A stretch of DNA of 64,000 nucleotides, taken from positions 434,001 through 498,000 of the forward strand of contig NZ_JAXCLX010000002.1 of the NCBI RefSeq assembly GCF_034044635.1, given 5' to 3'. This stretch comes from Dongia rigui. Its GTDB lineage: Bacteria > Pseudomonadota > Alphaproteobacteria > Dongiales > Dongiaceae. Made by a program: the position numbers and the translations under genes. The notes beneath the pieces were generated by a model. That model did not search any database and was not told where the DNA came from. It saw only the letters and a program-made list of their open reading frames with translations. Of the stretch, positions 47,243 to 56,057 are shown in pieces; positions within the stretch are counted from its first letter, which is position 1, and each line of letters starts with the position of its first letter.

Positions 47243-48613
47243 TTAGAGACCGACGTCCTTGGCGGTGGCGTCGAGGGCGATCTTGGCGAGTTTCATGAAC
47301 TCGTCGATATGGCCCTTGGTCCACATCAAGGGCGGCGAAAGCAGCATGGTATCGCGTGTCGCCCGCATGATGAGGTTGTTCTTCACGCAGTGATCGCGGC
47401 AGATCGTACCGACCTTGCCGACTGGCTCGAAGGTCTTGTGGGTCTTCTTGTCCTTCACCAATTCGATGGCGCCGACGAGGCCCATCGAGCGCACTTCACC
47501 GACCAGCGGATGATCCTTGAACTCCTCCAGACGCTTGGCGAGATAGGGGCCGGTCTCGTCATGGGCGGTCTCGACCATCTTCTCTTCGCGGATGATGCGG
47601 ATGTTCTCGATTGCCACCGCACAGGAAACCGGGTGGCCGGAATAGGTGAAGCCGTGGTTGAAGTCGCCGAACGAGTTCAGCACCTCGGCAACCCGGTCAG
47701 CGACCATGATGGCCGAGAGCGGCATGTAGCCGGAGGTGAGGCCCTTGGCGAGGGTCATGAAGTCGGCTTCGATCTGGAAGGGTTCGGAAGCGAACATGTA
47801 GCCGGTACGGCCGAACCCGCAGATGACCTCATCGGCAATCAGCAGCAGATCGTACTTCTTGCAGATCTTCTGGACTTCCGGCCAATAGGTCGACGGCGGA
47901 ATGATGACGCCGCCGGCACCCTGGATCGGTTCGCCGATGAAGGCAGCGACGTTCTCGGCGCCAAGCTCGAGGATCTTGTCTTCGAGCAGCTTGGCGGCAG
48001 CCAGGCCGAATTCCTCCGGCGTCTGCGATCCGCCATCGCCATACCAGTATGGCTGCTTGATGTGCGCATGGCCGGGCAGCGGCAGATCGGCCAGTTCGTG
48101 CATGTAGTTCATGCCGCCAAGGCTCGCTGCCACCATGGTCGAGCCGTGATAGCCATTCCAGCGGCTGATGATGGTCTTCTTCTTCGGTTGCTTCTTGAGG
48201 TTCCAGTAGGTGCGGACCATGCGCACGATGGTGTCGTTCGCGTCCGAGCCCGAGAGGCCGTAGAACACATGATTGAACTGCTTCGGCGTCATCTCGACGA
48301 GGAGCTTGGAAAGCTCGGCGACCGGCGGATGTGTCGTCTTGAAGAAGGTGTTGTAATAGGGCAGTTCGAGAAGCTGGGCATGCGCCACATCGGCAATCGA
48401 CTTGCGGCCATAGCCGATGTTGACGCACCAGAGACCGGCGAAGGCATCGAGAATCTTGTTACCATCCGAATCGAACAGATAGGTGCCTTCGGCCTTGGTG
48501 ATGACCTTGGCGCCGATGCGGCCGAGCTCGGCATGATCGGTGAAGGGGTGGAGATGCTTGCGGTCCTGCGCTTGCCACTCGGCAGTGCTGTTGCGCTTAG
48601 CTGATGCTGTCAT
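47243..48613 (-). CDS. Class III aminotransferase, putrescine--pyruvate (SpuC) type
   Basis: 456 aa PLP enzyme. ILDAFAGLWCVNIGYGRKSI, FYGLSGSDANDTIVRMVR, RWNGYHGSTMVAASLGG, LLLIADEVICGFGRTGYMF and the PLP lysine in FMTLAKGLTSGYMPLSAI are diagnostic of the omega-transaminase group; the opening 'HPFTDHAEL' and 'PVGKVGTICRDHCVKNNLIMR' resemble SpuC, which transfers the amino group of putrescine to pyruvate. Expected products are 4-aminobutanal and alanine. Start has GAGG at good spacing. It follows the second glutamine-synthetase-like gene by 178 nt, in which a hairpin lies. Confidence 0.88.
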   Translation of the reverse strand: MTASAKRNSTAEWQAQDRKHLHPFTDHAELGRIGAKVITKAEGTYLFDSDGNKILDAFAGLWCVNIGYGRKSIADVAHAQLLELPYYNTFFKTTHPPVAELSKLLVEMTPKQFNHVFYGLSGSDANDTIVRMVRTYWNLKKQPKKKTIISRWNGYHGSTMVAASLGGMNYMHELADLPLPGHAHIKQPYWYGDGGSQTPEEFGLAAAKLLEDKILELGAENVAAFIGEPIQGAGGVIIPPSTYWPEVQKICKKYDLLLIADEVICGFGRTGYMFASEPFQIEADFMTLAKGLTSGYMPLSAIMVADRVAEVLNSFGDFNHGFTYSGHPVSCAVAIENIRIIREEKMVETAHDETGPYLAKRLEEFKDHPLVGEVRSMGLVGAIELVKDKKTHKTFEPVGKVGTICRDHCVKNNLIMRATRDTMLLSPPLMWTKGHIDEFMKLAKIALDATAKDVGL

Positions 48614-48729
48614 GATGAATTCCTCGATGTGATTGGTTGATGTCGAAGGGTAAGGACATCACCGGTCACGGATTGAAATTCACCCGCGCTGTCAGGATGA
48701 GGATCTCCTTGCGCCGGGAAAACCGGCTC

Positions 48730-48755
48730 ACTGCCGCCTCGACCGAGGCGGCAGT
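48730..48755 (-). terminator. Hairpin between the ligase and aminotransferase genes
   Basis: ACTGCCGCCTC and GAGGCGGCAGT form a perfect 11-bp stem with a 4-nt loop, followed on the minus strand by GAGCCGGTTTT. The T-tail is weak and displaced, so it may only dampen transcription into the aminotransferase gene. Confidence 0.55.
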
Positions 48756-48791
48756 GCTGATCATAACTTTGCCAGTCTTGTTGTTCATTCT

Positions 48792-50141
48792 TTAGACATT
48801 GAGCAGAAGATGCTCGCGTTCCCACGAGCTGATGACGTTTTGATAGGCCTCAAGCTCGGCCATCTTGACGATCCACAGCGCCTTGATGAACTTTTCACCC
48901 AGGAGCGGGCGGATCGGCTTACAGGCCATGAATCGCTGCAAGGCCTCCTGCGCCGTCTTCGGTAACGTATGCGCCATGCGATAGGCGCTGCCCGTGATCT
49001 GGTTGGTGGGCTTCAGTCGCTCGGTCATGCCCAGATAACCAGCAACGAGCGAGGCCGCCATGGCGAGGTAGGGGTTGGCATCGGCGCCGGCAAGGCGGTT
49101 TTCGATACGACGGCCCGGACCACTGGATACCGGCACGCGCAGGCCGCAGGAGCGGTTGTCGACACCCCACTGCACGTTGATGGGCGCGTCGAACTGCGGG
49201 CGCAGGCGGCGATAGGAGTTGACGTTGGGCGCCAGCATCGGGATGAGCAGTGGCAGGTATTTCTGCAGGCCGGCGACATGTGCCCGGAACAGGGCGGAAT
49301 CGCGGCCCTTCGAATCAGCAAACAGTGTCTTGCCTGTGCGCTTCTCGACCACCGATTGGTGGATATGCATCGAACTGCCGGGCTGATTGGCCAGGGGCTT
49401 CGACATGAAGGTGGCATAGATGCCGTGCTTCATCGCCGCCTGACGCACCGTGCGTTTGAAGAGGAACGCCTGGTCGGCGAGTTCCAGCGGGTTGCCGTGG
49501 TTGAAGTTGATCTCCATCTGCGCCGAGCCGGATTCGTGGACCAGCGTGTCGACGTCGATCTCGGAGCGTTCGCAGTAATCGTAAACGTCCTCGAAGATGT
49601 GGTCGAAGTCATTGACCGCATCGATGCCGTAAGCCTGGCTGCCGGTCTCTGCACGGCCGGACTTGCCGATTGGCGGCAACAACGGCAGATCGGGGTCGGT
49701 GTTGACCTGCACCAGATAGAATTCAAGCTCAGGTGCCACGATCGGCTTCCAGCCCTTGTCGTCGTAGAGCTCCAGCACACGCTTCAGCACGTAGCGCGAC
49801 GCATGTTCGACCGGCTTGTCGTTGACGTCGAAACAGTCGTGAATGACCTGCGCGGTCGGGTCGTTGTACCAGGGCACGACACGGATGGTGTTGGGGTCCG
49901 GGCGCAGATAGACGTCCGGATCCTGGAAGGAGCCGATATCGTCTTCGTCGATATCCGGGTAATCGCCGGTGACGGTCTGAAGGAAGACGGAGCTGGGCAG
50001 GCGCAGGCCGTCATCGCGCACGCCTTTCATGAACTTGGTCGCAGGCAGGATCTTGCCGCGCGGGATGCCGTTCATGTCGGGGACGAGGCATTCAACCTCA
50101 TCCACTTTCCGTTCACTAATCCAATCGTCTAAATACTTCAT
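48792..50141 (-). CDS. Glutamine synthetase-family ligase, gamma-glutamylpolyamine synthetase type
   Basis: 449 aa. VDEVECLVPDMNGIPRGKILPA at the N-terminus is typical of the PuuA/SpuI group. Catalytic segments are VAPELEFYLVQ, LVHESGSAQMEINFNHG, PGSSMHIHQSVV and WGVDNRSCGLRVPVSSGPGRRIENRLAGADANPYLAMA. It would join glutamate to a polyamine or other amine with ATP. It differs widely from the riboswitch-controlled ligase at 6259-7632, so they are not a recent duplication. Near the PuuR-like regulator and two aminotransferases, so amine catabolism is strongly implied. Upstream is divergent to the VOC protein. Confidence 0.9.
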   Translation of the reverse strand: MKYLDDWISERKVDEVECLVPDMNGIPRGKILPATKFMKGVRDDGLRLPSSVFLQTVTGDYPDIDEDDIGSFQDPDVYLRPDPNTIRVVPWYNDPTAQVIHDCFDVNDKPVEHASRYVLKRVLELYDDKGWKPIVAPELEFYLVQVNTDPDLPLLPPIGKSGRAETGSQAYGIDAVNDFDHIFEDVYDYCERSEIDVDTLVHESGSAQMEINFNHGNPLELADQAFLFKRTVRQAAMKHGIYATFMSKPLANQPGSSMHIHQSVVEKRTGKTLFADSKGRDSALFRAHVAGLQKYLPLLIPMLAPNVNSYRRLRPQFDAPINVQWGVDNRSCGLRVPVSSGPGRRIENRLAGADANPYLAMAASLVAGYLGMTERLKPTNQITGSAYRMAHTLPKTAQEALQRFMACKPIRPLLGEKFIKALWIVKMAELEAYQNVISSWEREHLLLNV

Positions 50142-50150
50142 GATAAAGAA

Positions 50151-50184
50151 CCATATATGGCAAATGTGATGGTCGGATATGACC
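50151..50184. promoter_or_regulatory. Palindromes in the ligase promoter region
   Basis: A perfect 10-bp palindrome CCATATATGG (50151-50160) is followed 10 nt later by GGTC-GGATAT-GACC (50171-50184). Both are 10-45 nt upstream of the ligase start at 50141, where a repressor would act. No regulator is assigned. Confidence 0.4.
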
Positions 50185-50322
50185 TTTGGCGCCAGTCAGA
50201 AAAACCAGCAATGCGAGGCAGAAACTAGCCCAAACCGGGCATTTTGTCCAAGCCGGGCCGCCATGCGTGCCGCGCAACGCCGGAACTGTATGATAACTGT
50301 CCATTTGTGAAGGAAGACAGCG

Positions 50323-50757
50323 ATGTCAATGAAGCCGCGAGTTAGTCTCGTGACACTGGGTGTTGGGGATCTCGCACGCGCGAGACGCTTTTATGAAACG
50401 GGGTTGGGATGGAAGGTCTCAGGCGCCAGCAATGAGCATGTCGTCTTCATCCAGCTGGGAGGCGGCGTCGCCCTCGGCCTCTTCGGCCGCAGCGCACTGG
50501 CCGAGGACGCGCATCTTGCGGATGCCGGCACCGGGTTCAGCGGCATCACCTTGGCGCAGAATCTCGAGTCGAAGGAAGCCGTGGACAGAGCCATGGACCT
50601 GGCCGTCGCGGCCGGCGCCACAGTGCTGAAAAAGCCGCAGGATGTCTTCTGGGGCGGCTATTCCGGCTATTTCGCCGATCCGGAGGGGCATGTCTGGGAA
50701 CTGGCGTGGAACCCGTTCTTTCCCTTGAGCGATGACGGCGGCATCACGCTGAGCTGA
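50323..50757 (+). CDS. VOC-family (glyoxalase-like) protein
   Basis: 144 aa. Paired beta-alpha-beta-beta-beta modules: VSLVTLGVGDLARARRFYETGLGWK at the start and SGYFADPEGHVWELAWNP at the end, with metal-ligand-type residues in the last segment. The family covers glyoxalases, dioxygenases and resistance proteins; substrate cannot be told. Ribosome site GAAGGAAG. Lies on the opposite strand within the amine cluster; terminator shared with ald. Confidence 0.88.
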   Translation: MSMKPRVSLVTLGVGDLARARRFYETGLGWKVSGASNEHVVFIQLGGGVALGLFGRSALAEDAHLADAGTGFSGITLAQNLESKEAVDRAMDLAVAAGATVLKKPQDVFWGGYSGYFADPEGHVWELAWNPFFPLSDDGGITLS

Positions 50758-50762
50758 AAATG

Positions 50763-50794
50763 AAAACGGCGGGGCCATGCGGTCCCGCCGTTTT
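50763..50794. terminator. Bidirectional terminator between the VOC and alanine dehydrogenase genes
   Basis: AAAACGGCGGG and CCCGCCGTTTT pair in an 11-bp stem with a 10-nt loop. A/T tails on both sides suit both convergent genes. Confidence 0.9.
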
Positions 50795-50832
50795 CGATCC
50801 TTGCGGCCCAGTTCTTGAAGGTTGGGGCCGTC

Positions 50833-51951
50833 TTAGAGGCCGAGGGCTTCCGCCGCCGGCACGTACTTTTTCTTCAGATCGTCGGCGACTGCCTTGTAGG
50901 TCACCTTGCCTTCATGGACGTTGAGGCCGTTCATGAGATGCGGATCATCGCCCAGCGCCTTCTTGGCGCCCTTGTCGGCCAATGCCAAAGCGAAGGGCAG
51001 GGTGGCGTTGTTGAGCGCAAAGGTCGAGGTGCGGCTGAGGCCACCCGGCATGTTGGCGACGCAGTAATGGATGACGCCGTCGACATTGTAGACCGGATCG
51101 GCGTGCGTGGTGGCCTTCGAGGTTTCGAAGCAGCCGCCCTGATCGATGGCGATGTCGACCACGACCGAACCCGGACGCATCTGCTTGATCATCTTGCGGC
51201 TGACCAGCTTGGGTGCGGCAGCGCCCGGCACCAGGACGGCGCCGATGACGAGGTCGGCACTGGTCACATGCTCTTCGATCGCATCGAGGGTCGAATAGCA
51301 GGTCTGGACCTTGCTGCCGAAAATCTCGTCGAGCTGACGCAGACGGTCGACCGAGCGGTCGATGACCGTGACATTGGCTTCCATGCCCATCGCCATGCGG
51401 ATCGCGTTGGTGCCCGAGACGCCGCCGCCGATGACGACGACTTTGCCCGGCAGCACGCCCGGCACGCCGCCCAGCAGGATGCCGGCGCCACCCTGGGCCT
51501 TTTCCAGATAATGTGCACCGACCTGGACCGACATGCGGCCAGCGACTTCCGACATCGGCGCCAGCAGCGGCAGGCCGCCGCGTGGGCTGGTGATGGTTTC
51601 ATAGGCGATGGCGGTGCAGCCCGACTTGATCAGGCCTTCGGTCTGAACCGGGTCCGGCGCCAGATGCAGATAGGTGTAAAGGATCTGGCCCTTGCGGAGC
51701 ATCTTCGTCTCCTTGGGCTGCGGCTCCTTCACCTTCACAATCATCTCGGCCTTGGCGAAGACGTCTTCGGCCGATTTGGCGATCGTGGCGCCCGCCGCCT
51801 TATAGGCGCGGTCATCCAGGCCGATTCCGTCGCCGGCACCGGTCTCGATCAGCACCTTGTGGCCGTGATGGACGAGTTCGCGCACGCTGGCAGGCACCAG
51901 GCCGACGCGGTACTCGTGGTTTTTGATTTCCTTAGGAACGCCGATAAGCAT
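50833..51951 (-). CDS. ald: Alanine dehydrogenase
   Basis: 372 aa. It interconverts L-alanine and pyruvate plus ammonia with [29 protein letters not shown] is the family signature; [19 protein letters not shown] and the dinucleotide-binding [25 protein letters not shown] follow, and [18 protein letters not shown] is typical. Adjacent aminotransferases of the pyruvate-dependent type make alanine, so this enzyme probably recycles it in catabolism. It follows the second aminotransferase by 69 nt in the same direction. Confidence 0.96.
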   Translation of the reverse strand: MLIGVPKEIKNHEYRVGLVPASVRELVHHGHKVLIETGAGDGIGLDDRAYKAAGATIAKSAEDVFAKAEMIVKVKEPQPKETKMLRKGQILYTYLHLAPDPVQTEGLIKSGCTAIAYETITSPRGGLPLLAPMSEVAGRMSVQVGAHYLEKAQGGAGILLGGVPGVLPGKVVVIGGGVSGTNAIRMAMGMEANVTVIDRSVDRLRQLDEIFGSKVQTCYSTLDAIEEHVTSADLVIGAVLVPGAAAPKLVSRKMIKQMRPGSVVVDIAIDQGGCFETSKATTHADPVYNVDGVIHYCVANMPGGLSRTSTFALNNATLPFALALADKGAKKALGDDPHLMNGLNVHEGKVTYKAVADDLKKKYVPAAEALGL

Positions 51952-51965
51952 GGGTCTTCTCCAAT

Positions 51966-52009
51966 AAGAAACGCACCGGCCGGCCCGTTTCGGGGTCCCG
52001 CCGGTGCGT
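51966..52009 (-). terminator. Hairpin between the second aminotransferase and ald
   Basis: ACGCACCGGC and GCCGGTGCGT (51971-52009) form a 10-bp stem around an internally GC-rich loop; minus-strand tail is TTCTTATTGG. A moderate terminator that may set a lower ald level. Confidence 0.6.
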
Positions 52010-52020
52010 CAGATGCTTTG

Positions 52021-53373
52021 TTAGTCGAGGGATTTCAGGACGTCAGCCATGATCGAGACGGCCTGGTCGATATGGCTCTTCTCGACGATGAAGGGCGGCG
52101 ACATGGCGATGATGTCGCCGGTGACGCGGATCAGCATGCCCTTCTCATAAGCCTTCAAGAAGGCGTCGAAGGCACGGGCACCTGGCTTGCCAGGGCGCGA
52201 TTCCAACTCGATCGCGCCGATGAGGCCGACATTCCGAAGGTCGGTGACGTGCTTGGTGCCTTTGAGGCTGTGGATCGCATTCTCCCAATAGGGGGCGAGA
52301 TCCTTCACGCGGTCGAACAGGCCCTCGTTCTTGTAGATGTCGAGGACGGCAAGACCCGCGGCGCAGGCCACTGGATGGGCCGAGTAGGTATAGCCGTGGA
52401 AGAGTTCGATCGCGTTCTCGGCGGCCGAGTTGCAGAAGGTGTCGTAGACGTCCTTCGACACAATGACGCCGCCCATCGGGATCGCGCCGTTGGTCAGGCC
52501 CTTGGCGCAGGTGATCATGTCCGGTGTCACGCCGAAATAGTCGGCGCCGAAATTGGTGCCGAGGCGGCCAAAGCCGGTGATGACTTCGTCGAAAATCAGC
52601 AGGATGCCGTGCTTGGTGCAGATCTCGCGCAGCTTCTCGAGATAGCCCTTCGGCGGAATGAGCACGCCTGTCGAGCCGGCGACCGGTTCGACGATGACGG
52701 CGGCGATGGAACTGGCGTCATGAAGGGCCACCAGGCGCTCCAGGTCGTCGGCCAAATGCGCGCCCCAGCCCGGCTGGTTCTTCGAATAGGCCATTTCCTT
52801 GGGATTGTAGGTATGCGGCAGGTGATCGACGCCACCGAGCGCAGTGCCAAACCACTTGCGGTTATTGACCATGCCGCCCACAGAGATGCCGCCGAAGCCG
52901 ACACCATGATAACCGCGCTCGCGGCCGATGAGGCGCGTGCGGGTGCCCTGGCCCTTGGCGCGCTGATAGGCCAAGGCCATCTTCAGCGCGGTATCGACCG
53001 ATTCCGAGCCAGAATTGGTGAAGAAGACGTGGTCGAGGCCGGTTGGGGCGAGGGCGGCGACACGCGACGCCAGCTCGAAGGCGGCCGGATGGCCCATCTG
53101 GAAGGGCGGGGAGTAGTCCATCTCGACGATCTGGCGCGAAACCGCTTCGGAGATTTCCTTGCGGCCGTGGCCGGCATTGACGCACCACAGGCCGGCCGTG
53201 GCGTCGAGGACCTTCTTGCCTTCGATGTTGGTGAAGTGCATTCCCTCGGCCTTCACGAACAGGCGCGGGTTGGCCTTGAAGTGCCGGTTCGAGGTGAACG
53301 GCATGAAGAAGGCTTCGAGATTGTTCGGTGACGCCTTGAACTGGGTCGCTTCGAACGACTTGCGGTCGGACAT
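52021..53373 (-). CDS. Class III aminotransferase, beta-alanine--pyruvate type
   Basis: 450 aa PLP enzyme. VLDATAGLWCVNAGHGRKEI, FFTNSGSESVDTALKMALAYQRA, RERGYHGVGFGGISVGG, LLIFDEVITGFGRLGTNFGADYFG and the PLP lysine in MITCAKGLTNGAIPMGGVI fit omega-amino acid:pyruvate aminotransferase (BauA type), which turns beta-alanine or related omega-amino acids plus pyruvate into semialdehyde plus alanine. The HPAAFELASRVAALAP segment is also BauA-like. Divergent from the PuuR-like regulator across 223 nt; ald follows. Confidence 0.9.
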   Translation of the reverse strand: MSDRKSFEATQFKASPNNLEAFFMPFTSNRHFKANPRLFVKAEGMHFTNIEGKKVLDATAGLWCVNAGHGRKEISEAVSRQIVEMDYSPPFQMGHPAAFELASRVAALAPTGLDHVFFTNSGSESVDTALKMALAYQRAKGQGTRTRLIGRERGYHGVGFGGISVGGMVNNRKWFGTALGGVDHLPHTYNPKEMAYSKNQPGWGAHLADDLERLVALHDASSIAAVIVEPVAGSTGVLIPPKGYLEKLREICTKHGILLIFDEVITGFGRLGTNFGADYFGVTPDMITCAKGLTNGAIPMGGVIVSKDVYDTFCNSAAENAIELFHGYTYSAHPVACAAGLAVLDIYKNEGLFDRVKDLAPYWENAIHSLKGTKHVTDLRNVGLIGAIELESRPGKPGARAFDAFLKAYEKGMLIRVTGDIIAMSPPFIVEKSHIDQAVSIMADVLKSLD

Positions 53374-53476
53374 GGCTGGTATTCCTTCAGCTTTGCCGGC
53401 GCCCTCCCCGGGGCCGGACCGGATGGATGGGCGGACATTATCACGCTAAAGAAAATAAACAAGCGGCAGGCAAGGC

Positions 53477-53541
53477 GATTCAATTGGCACAAAGTTTTGG
53501 GCTAAAAACGTTGATTCTGTGAATCGTGTGATTAATATACT
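53477..53541. promoter_or_regulatory. Divergent promoter/operator region of the PuuR-like regulator
   Basis: GATTC at 53477-53481 and the inverted pair GATTC-TGT-GAATC at 53513-53525 give three half-sites within 50 nt. TATACT at 53536-53541 is a good -10 box for the regulator gene and the palindrome covers the expected -35 position (TTGATT, spacing 19, or GATTCT, spacing 17). The minus strand offers TTGAAT and TTTATT 18 nt apart for the aminotransferase. The protein encoded alongside is the natural binder (inference). Confidence 0.5.
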
Positions 53542-53596
53542 TATCAGTGGAGCTTTTCTGTTAAGCTTGCTGTGTTAAATCCCGCCGGAGGCATGG

Positions 53597-54157
53597 ATGG
53601 ACGAGAACCACGGATTCGACCTTGGCGCGCGGCTGAAGGCGCTGCGGGAATCACATGACCTGTCGCAGCGGGAACTCGCAAAGCGGGCCGGCGTCTCCAA
53701 CGCGATCATTTCGATGATCGAGCAGAATCGGTCGTCGCCCTCGGTCGGCATGCTGAAGAAGCTGCTCGACGGCTTTCCCATGAGTCTCGCCGAGTTCTTT
53801 GCCGACGATCTCAAGCCCCGGCCGCAGATATTTTTCGCCGCCACCGAACTGGTCGAGCTGGCGGGCGGGCCGGTGTCCTATCGCCAGATCGGGCGGGATA
53901 TGACCGGCAAGGCGATCCAGCTGATGCACGAGCACTATCAGGTCGGCGCCGACACCGGCGCCCAGATGCTGAGCCATGAGGCTGAGGAAGGCGGCGTCGT
54001 CATCCGGGGGAAGCTCGAGGTGACGGTCGGCGATCAGGTGCGCGTGCTGGGGCCCGGCGATGCCTATTATTTCGACAGCCGCACCCCGCATCGATTTCGC
54101 AATGTCGGCAGTGACGAATGCGAGGTTGTGACAGCGAACTCCCCGCCAAGTTTTTAG
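53597..54157 (+). CDS. XRE-cupin regulator, PuuR-like
   Basis: 186 aa, close to E. coli PuuR (185). The N-terminal helix-turn-helix is LGARLKALRESHDLSQRELAKRAGVSNAIISMIEQ, and the C-terminal cupin runs from about residue 105 to 186 (LSHEAEEGGVVIRGKLEVTV, GPGDAYYFDSRTPHRFRNVG). PuuR-type repressors sense putrescine and control its catabolic genes. GGAGG precedes the ATG by 5 nt; an earlier ATG at 53593 is out of frame. Divergent from the aminotransferase/ald operon it probably controls. Confidence 0.9.
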   Translation: MDENHGFDLGARLKALRESHDLSQRELAKRAGVSNAIISMIEQNRSSPSVGMLKKLLDGFPMSLAEFFADDLKPRPQIFFAATELVELAGGPVSYRQIGRDMTGKAIQLMHEHYQVGADTGAQMLSHEAEEGGVVIRGKLEVTVGDQVRVLGPGDAYYFDSRTPHRFRNVGSDECEVVTANSPPSF

Positions 54158-54404
54158 CCACCCCGGCGGGACCGGGGATAGATCGAAGCAAATCCGAACG
54201 CAATGAAAGATAGCGTTTCCTCCACTTCGCGCTATCAGATATTGCGCCCGTCGCGATCCTCGCATAGGCTGCACCAGCTTCCAAATGCGTCTTAGACGGA
54301 TCGTGCAACTAATTGCTTCGCAGAGAAATCTCTCCGAGATGTCCATCGGCAGCAAGTTCTGCGCGGTTGCTTTGATCGCCACCGATCTACATGCGCAGAG
54401 CAAC

Positions 54405-55223
54405 ATGAAAAAATACGCCAGAATCTTCGTCAGCGGACTGTTTCTCTTGTCGACCGCGGAACTCGCTCTGACGATCAGCGCCGTTCCAGCGTTCGCCGAC
54501 GCGATGGCGGATGCAAGACAAGCTTACAACAACAAAGATTACGCGGCAGCTATGGCGCTGCTGATGCCACTTGCAGAGGAGGGTAATGCGGCCGCGCAGT
54601 TCAGAGTTGGCCTCCTCTACAAAAATGGATTGGGCGTAGCGCAGGATTATCGGGTCGCGGCGGATTGGTTCAAGAAGGCAACAGACCTTGGCAACGAGGA
54701 CGCTCAGTACACCTTAGGCAATCTCTACATTGACGGTCTCGGTGTAGAGAAGGACTACGCGACGGCGTACAAACTTCTGCGGCCCATTGCCGATCGGGGC
54801 GCCGCAGATGCACAGACATCCATCGGTCTATTGTATTTCGATGGGAGAGGTGTGCCTCGCGACAAAGCGGAAGCGGCAAAATGGTATCGGTTGGCGGCGG
54901 ATCAGGGATATGCCCGGGCACAACACAGCCTTGGCATACTTTATGACGAAGGCGATGGTTTCACCCAAGACTATGCCGAGGCAATGAAATGGTACATGGC
55001 CGCGGCAAAGCAGAACTTCGGCCTTTCTCAATCGAACATCGCATTTCTCTATCAAAATGGTCGCGGCGTTAAGCAAGACTATATCGAGGCCAAGAAGTGG
55101 TTTCTGTTGGCCATCAAAAATGACGACAGAAGAGCTGCGCAGTGGGATAAGGATCTGTCCGCCAAAATGACTCTGGAGCAAATCGCTGAAGCGGAAAAGC
55201 GAGCTGAAGAATGGCGCCCTTGA
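54405..55223 (+). CDS. Secreted Sel1-repeat protein 1
   Basis: 272 aa from an ATG at 54405 that begins a signal peptide (KKYARIFVSGLFLLSTAELALTISAVPAFA); an earlier ATG at 54285 leads a poor leader. About six Sel1/TPR-like repeats follow, each near 36 residues, such as GNAAAQFRVGLLYKNGLGVAQDYRVAADWFKKA and ADAQTSIGLLYFDGRGVPRDKAEAAKWYRLA. Sel1 proteins are helical scaffolds for protein binding; exported ones interact at the envelope. Codons are visibly less GC-rich than neighbours. Overlaps the next gene by 13 nt, its paralogue. Confidence 0.85.
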   Translation: MKKYARIFVSGLFLLSTAELALTISAVPAFADAMADARQAYNNKDYAAAMALLMPLAEEGNAAAQFRVGLLYKNGLGVAQDYRVAADWFKKATDLGNEDAQYTLGNLYIDGLGVEKDYATAYKLLRPIADRGAADAQTSIGLLYFDGRGVPRDKAEAAKWYRLAADQGYARAQHSLGILYDEGDGFTQDYAEAMKWYMAAAKQNFGLSQSNIAFLYQNGRGVKQDYIEAKKWFLLAIKNDDRRAAQWDKDLSAKMTLEQIAEAEKRAEEWRP

Positions 55224-56047
55224 TCCGGCGGAGCGAACCCTTTCACATTCTGTCGCGCCTGATGTGGGGCATACTTTGCGTGGCGATTTGGCTATGGCCG
55301 TTAGTCGCTTTGGCAGATCAGCTTGAAGATGGGCGCCAAGCACTCTCTGACAAGGATTATCAAAAGGCGTGGGAACTGTTGCTGCCGCTGGCCGAACAAG
55401 GGAATGCAGGTGCGCAGAATACGATTGGCCGGATGTACCAGCATGGTGATGGTGTCGCGCAAGACTACGAAGAGGCGGCAGATTGGTATGCCAAGTCAGC
55501 CGCGCAAGGATATGAAGGCGGACAGTACAATCTCGGCACGCTTTATCTCGATGGGCTCGGCGTTCCGCGCGATTATGTCAAGGCGCGCGAACTGCTATTG
55601 CCGCTGGCCGAGAAAGGCGATTCAGATGCACAGACGAGTATCGGCTGGCTCTACGGCGACGGTTTGGGCGTTCCTCTCGACATGGAGCAGGCTCTTTATT
55701 GGTATCGGAAGGCTGCAGCACAGAACAACGCTATCGCCGAACAGGGGCTGGGCTACTTTTACGCCTATGGCAAGGGTGTTCTGAAAGACGACTCCATAGC
55801 CATGGACTGGTATCTGAAATCGGCTAACAAGCTTTACGCGCCAGCCATGGCAGCGCTTGGCAATCATTATCGCGACGGGCGCGGTGTTGCGATTGATCCG
55901 ATCGAGGCGAAGAAGTGGTATCTTCTTGCGGTTGCCAATGGCAGCCATTCGGCCCGCGACGACGACGAGGCAATGACCAAGGTTCTTAGCGAGGCGCAAT
56001 TGCGCGAAGCAAAGGCTAGGGCCGACAGCTGGAAGCCGCAGCCCTAG
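55211..56047 (+). CDS. Secreted Sel1-repeat protein 2
   Basis: 278 aa, tandem paralogue of the previous gene and of the same plan. A signal peptide (LMWGILCVAIWLWPLVALA) leads into six Sel1 repeats, for example AGAQNTIGRMYQHGDGVAQDYEEAADWYAKSA and SDAQTSIGWLYGDGLGVPLDMEQALYWYRKA. Start overlaps the previous stop by 13 nt, so the pair is co-translated. Composition is again more AT-rich than the flanks. Convergent with the enolase-family gene 10 nt away. Confidence 0.85.
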   Translation: MAPLIRRSEPFHILSRLMWGILCVAIWLWPLVALADQLEDGRQALSDKDYQKAWELLLPLAEQGNAGAQNTIGRMYQHGDGVAQDYEEAADWYAKSAAQGYEGGQYNLGTLYLDGLGVPRDYVKARELLLPLAEKGDSDAQTSIGWLYGDGLGVPLDMEQALYWYRKAAAQNNAIAEQGLGYFYAYGKGVLKDDSIAMDWYLKSANKLYAPAMAALGNHYRDGRGVAIDPIEAKKWYLLAVANGSHSARDDDEAMTKVLSEAQLREAKARADSWKPQP

Positions 56048-56057
56048 CCGAGACGGG

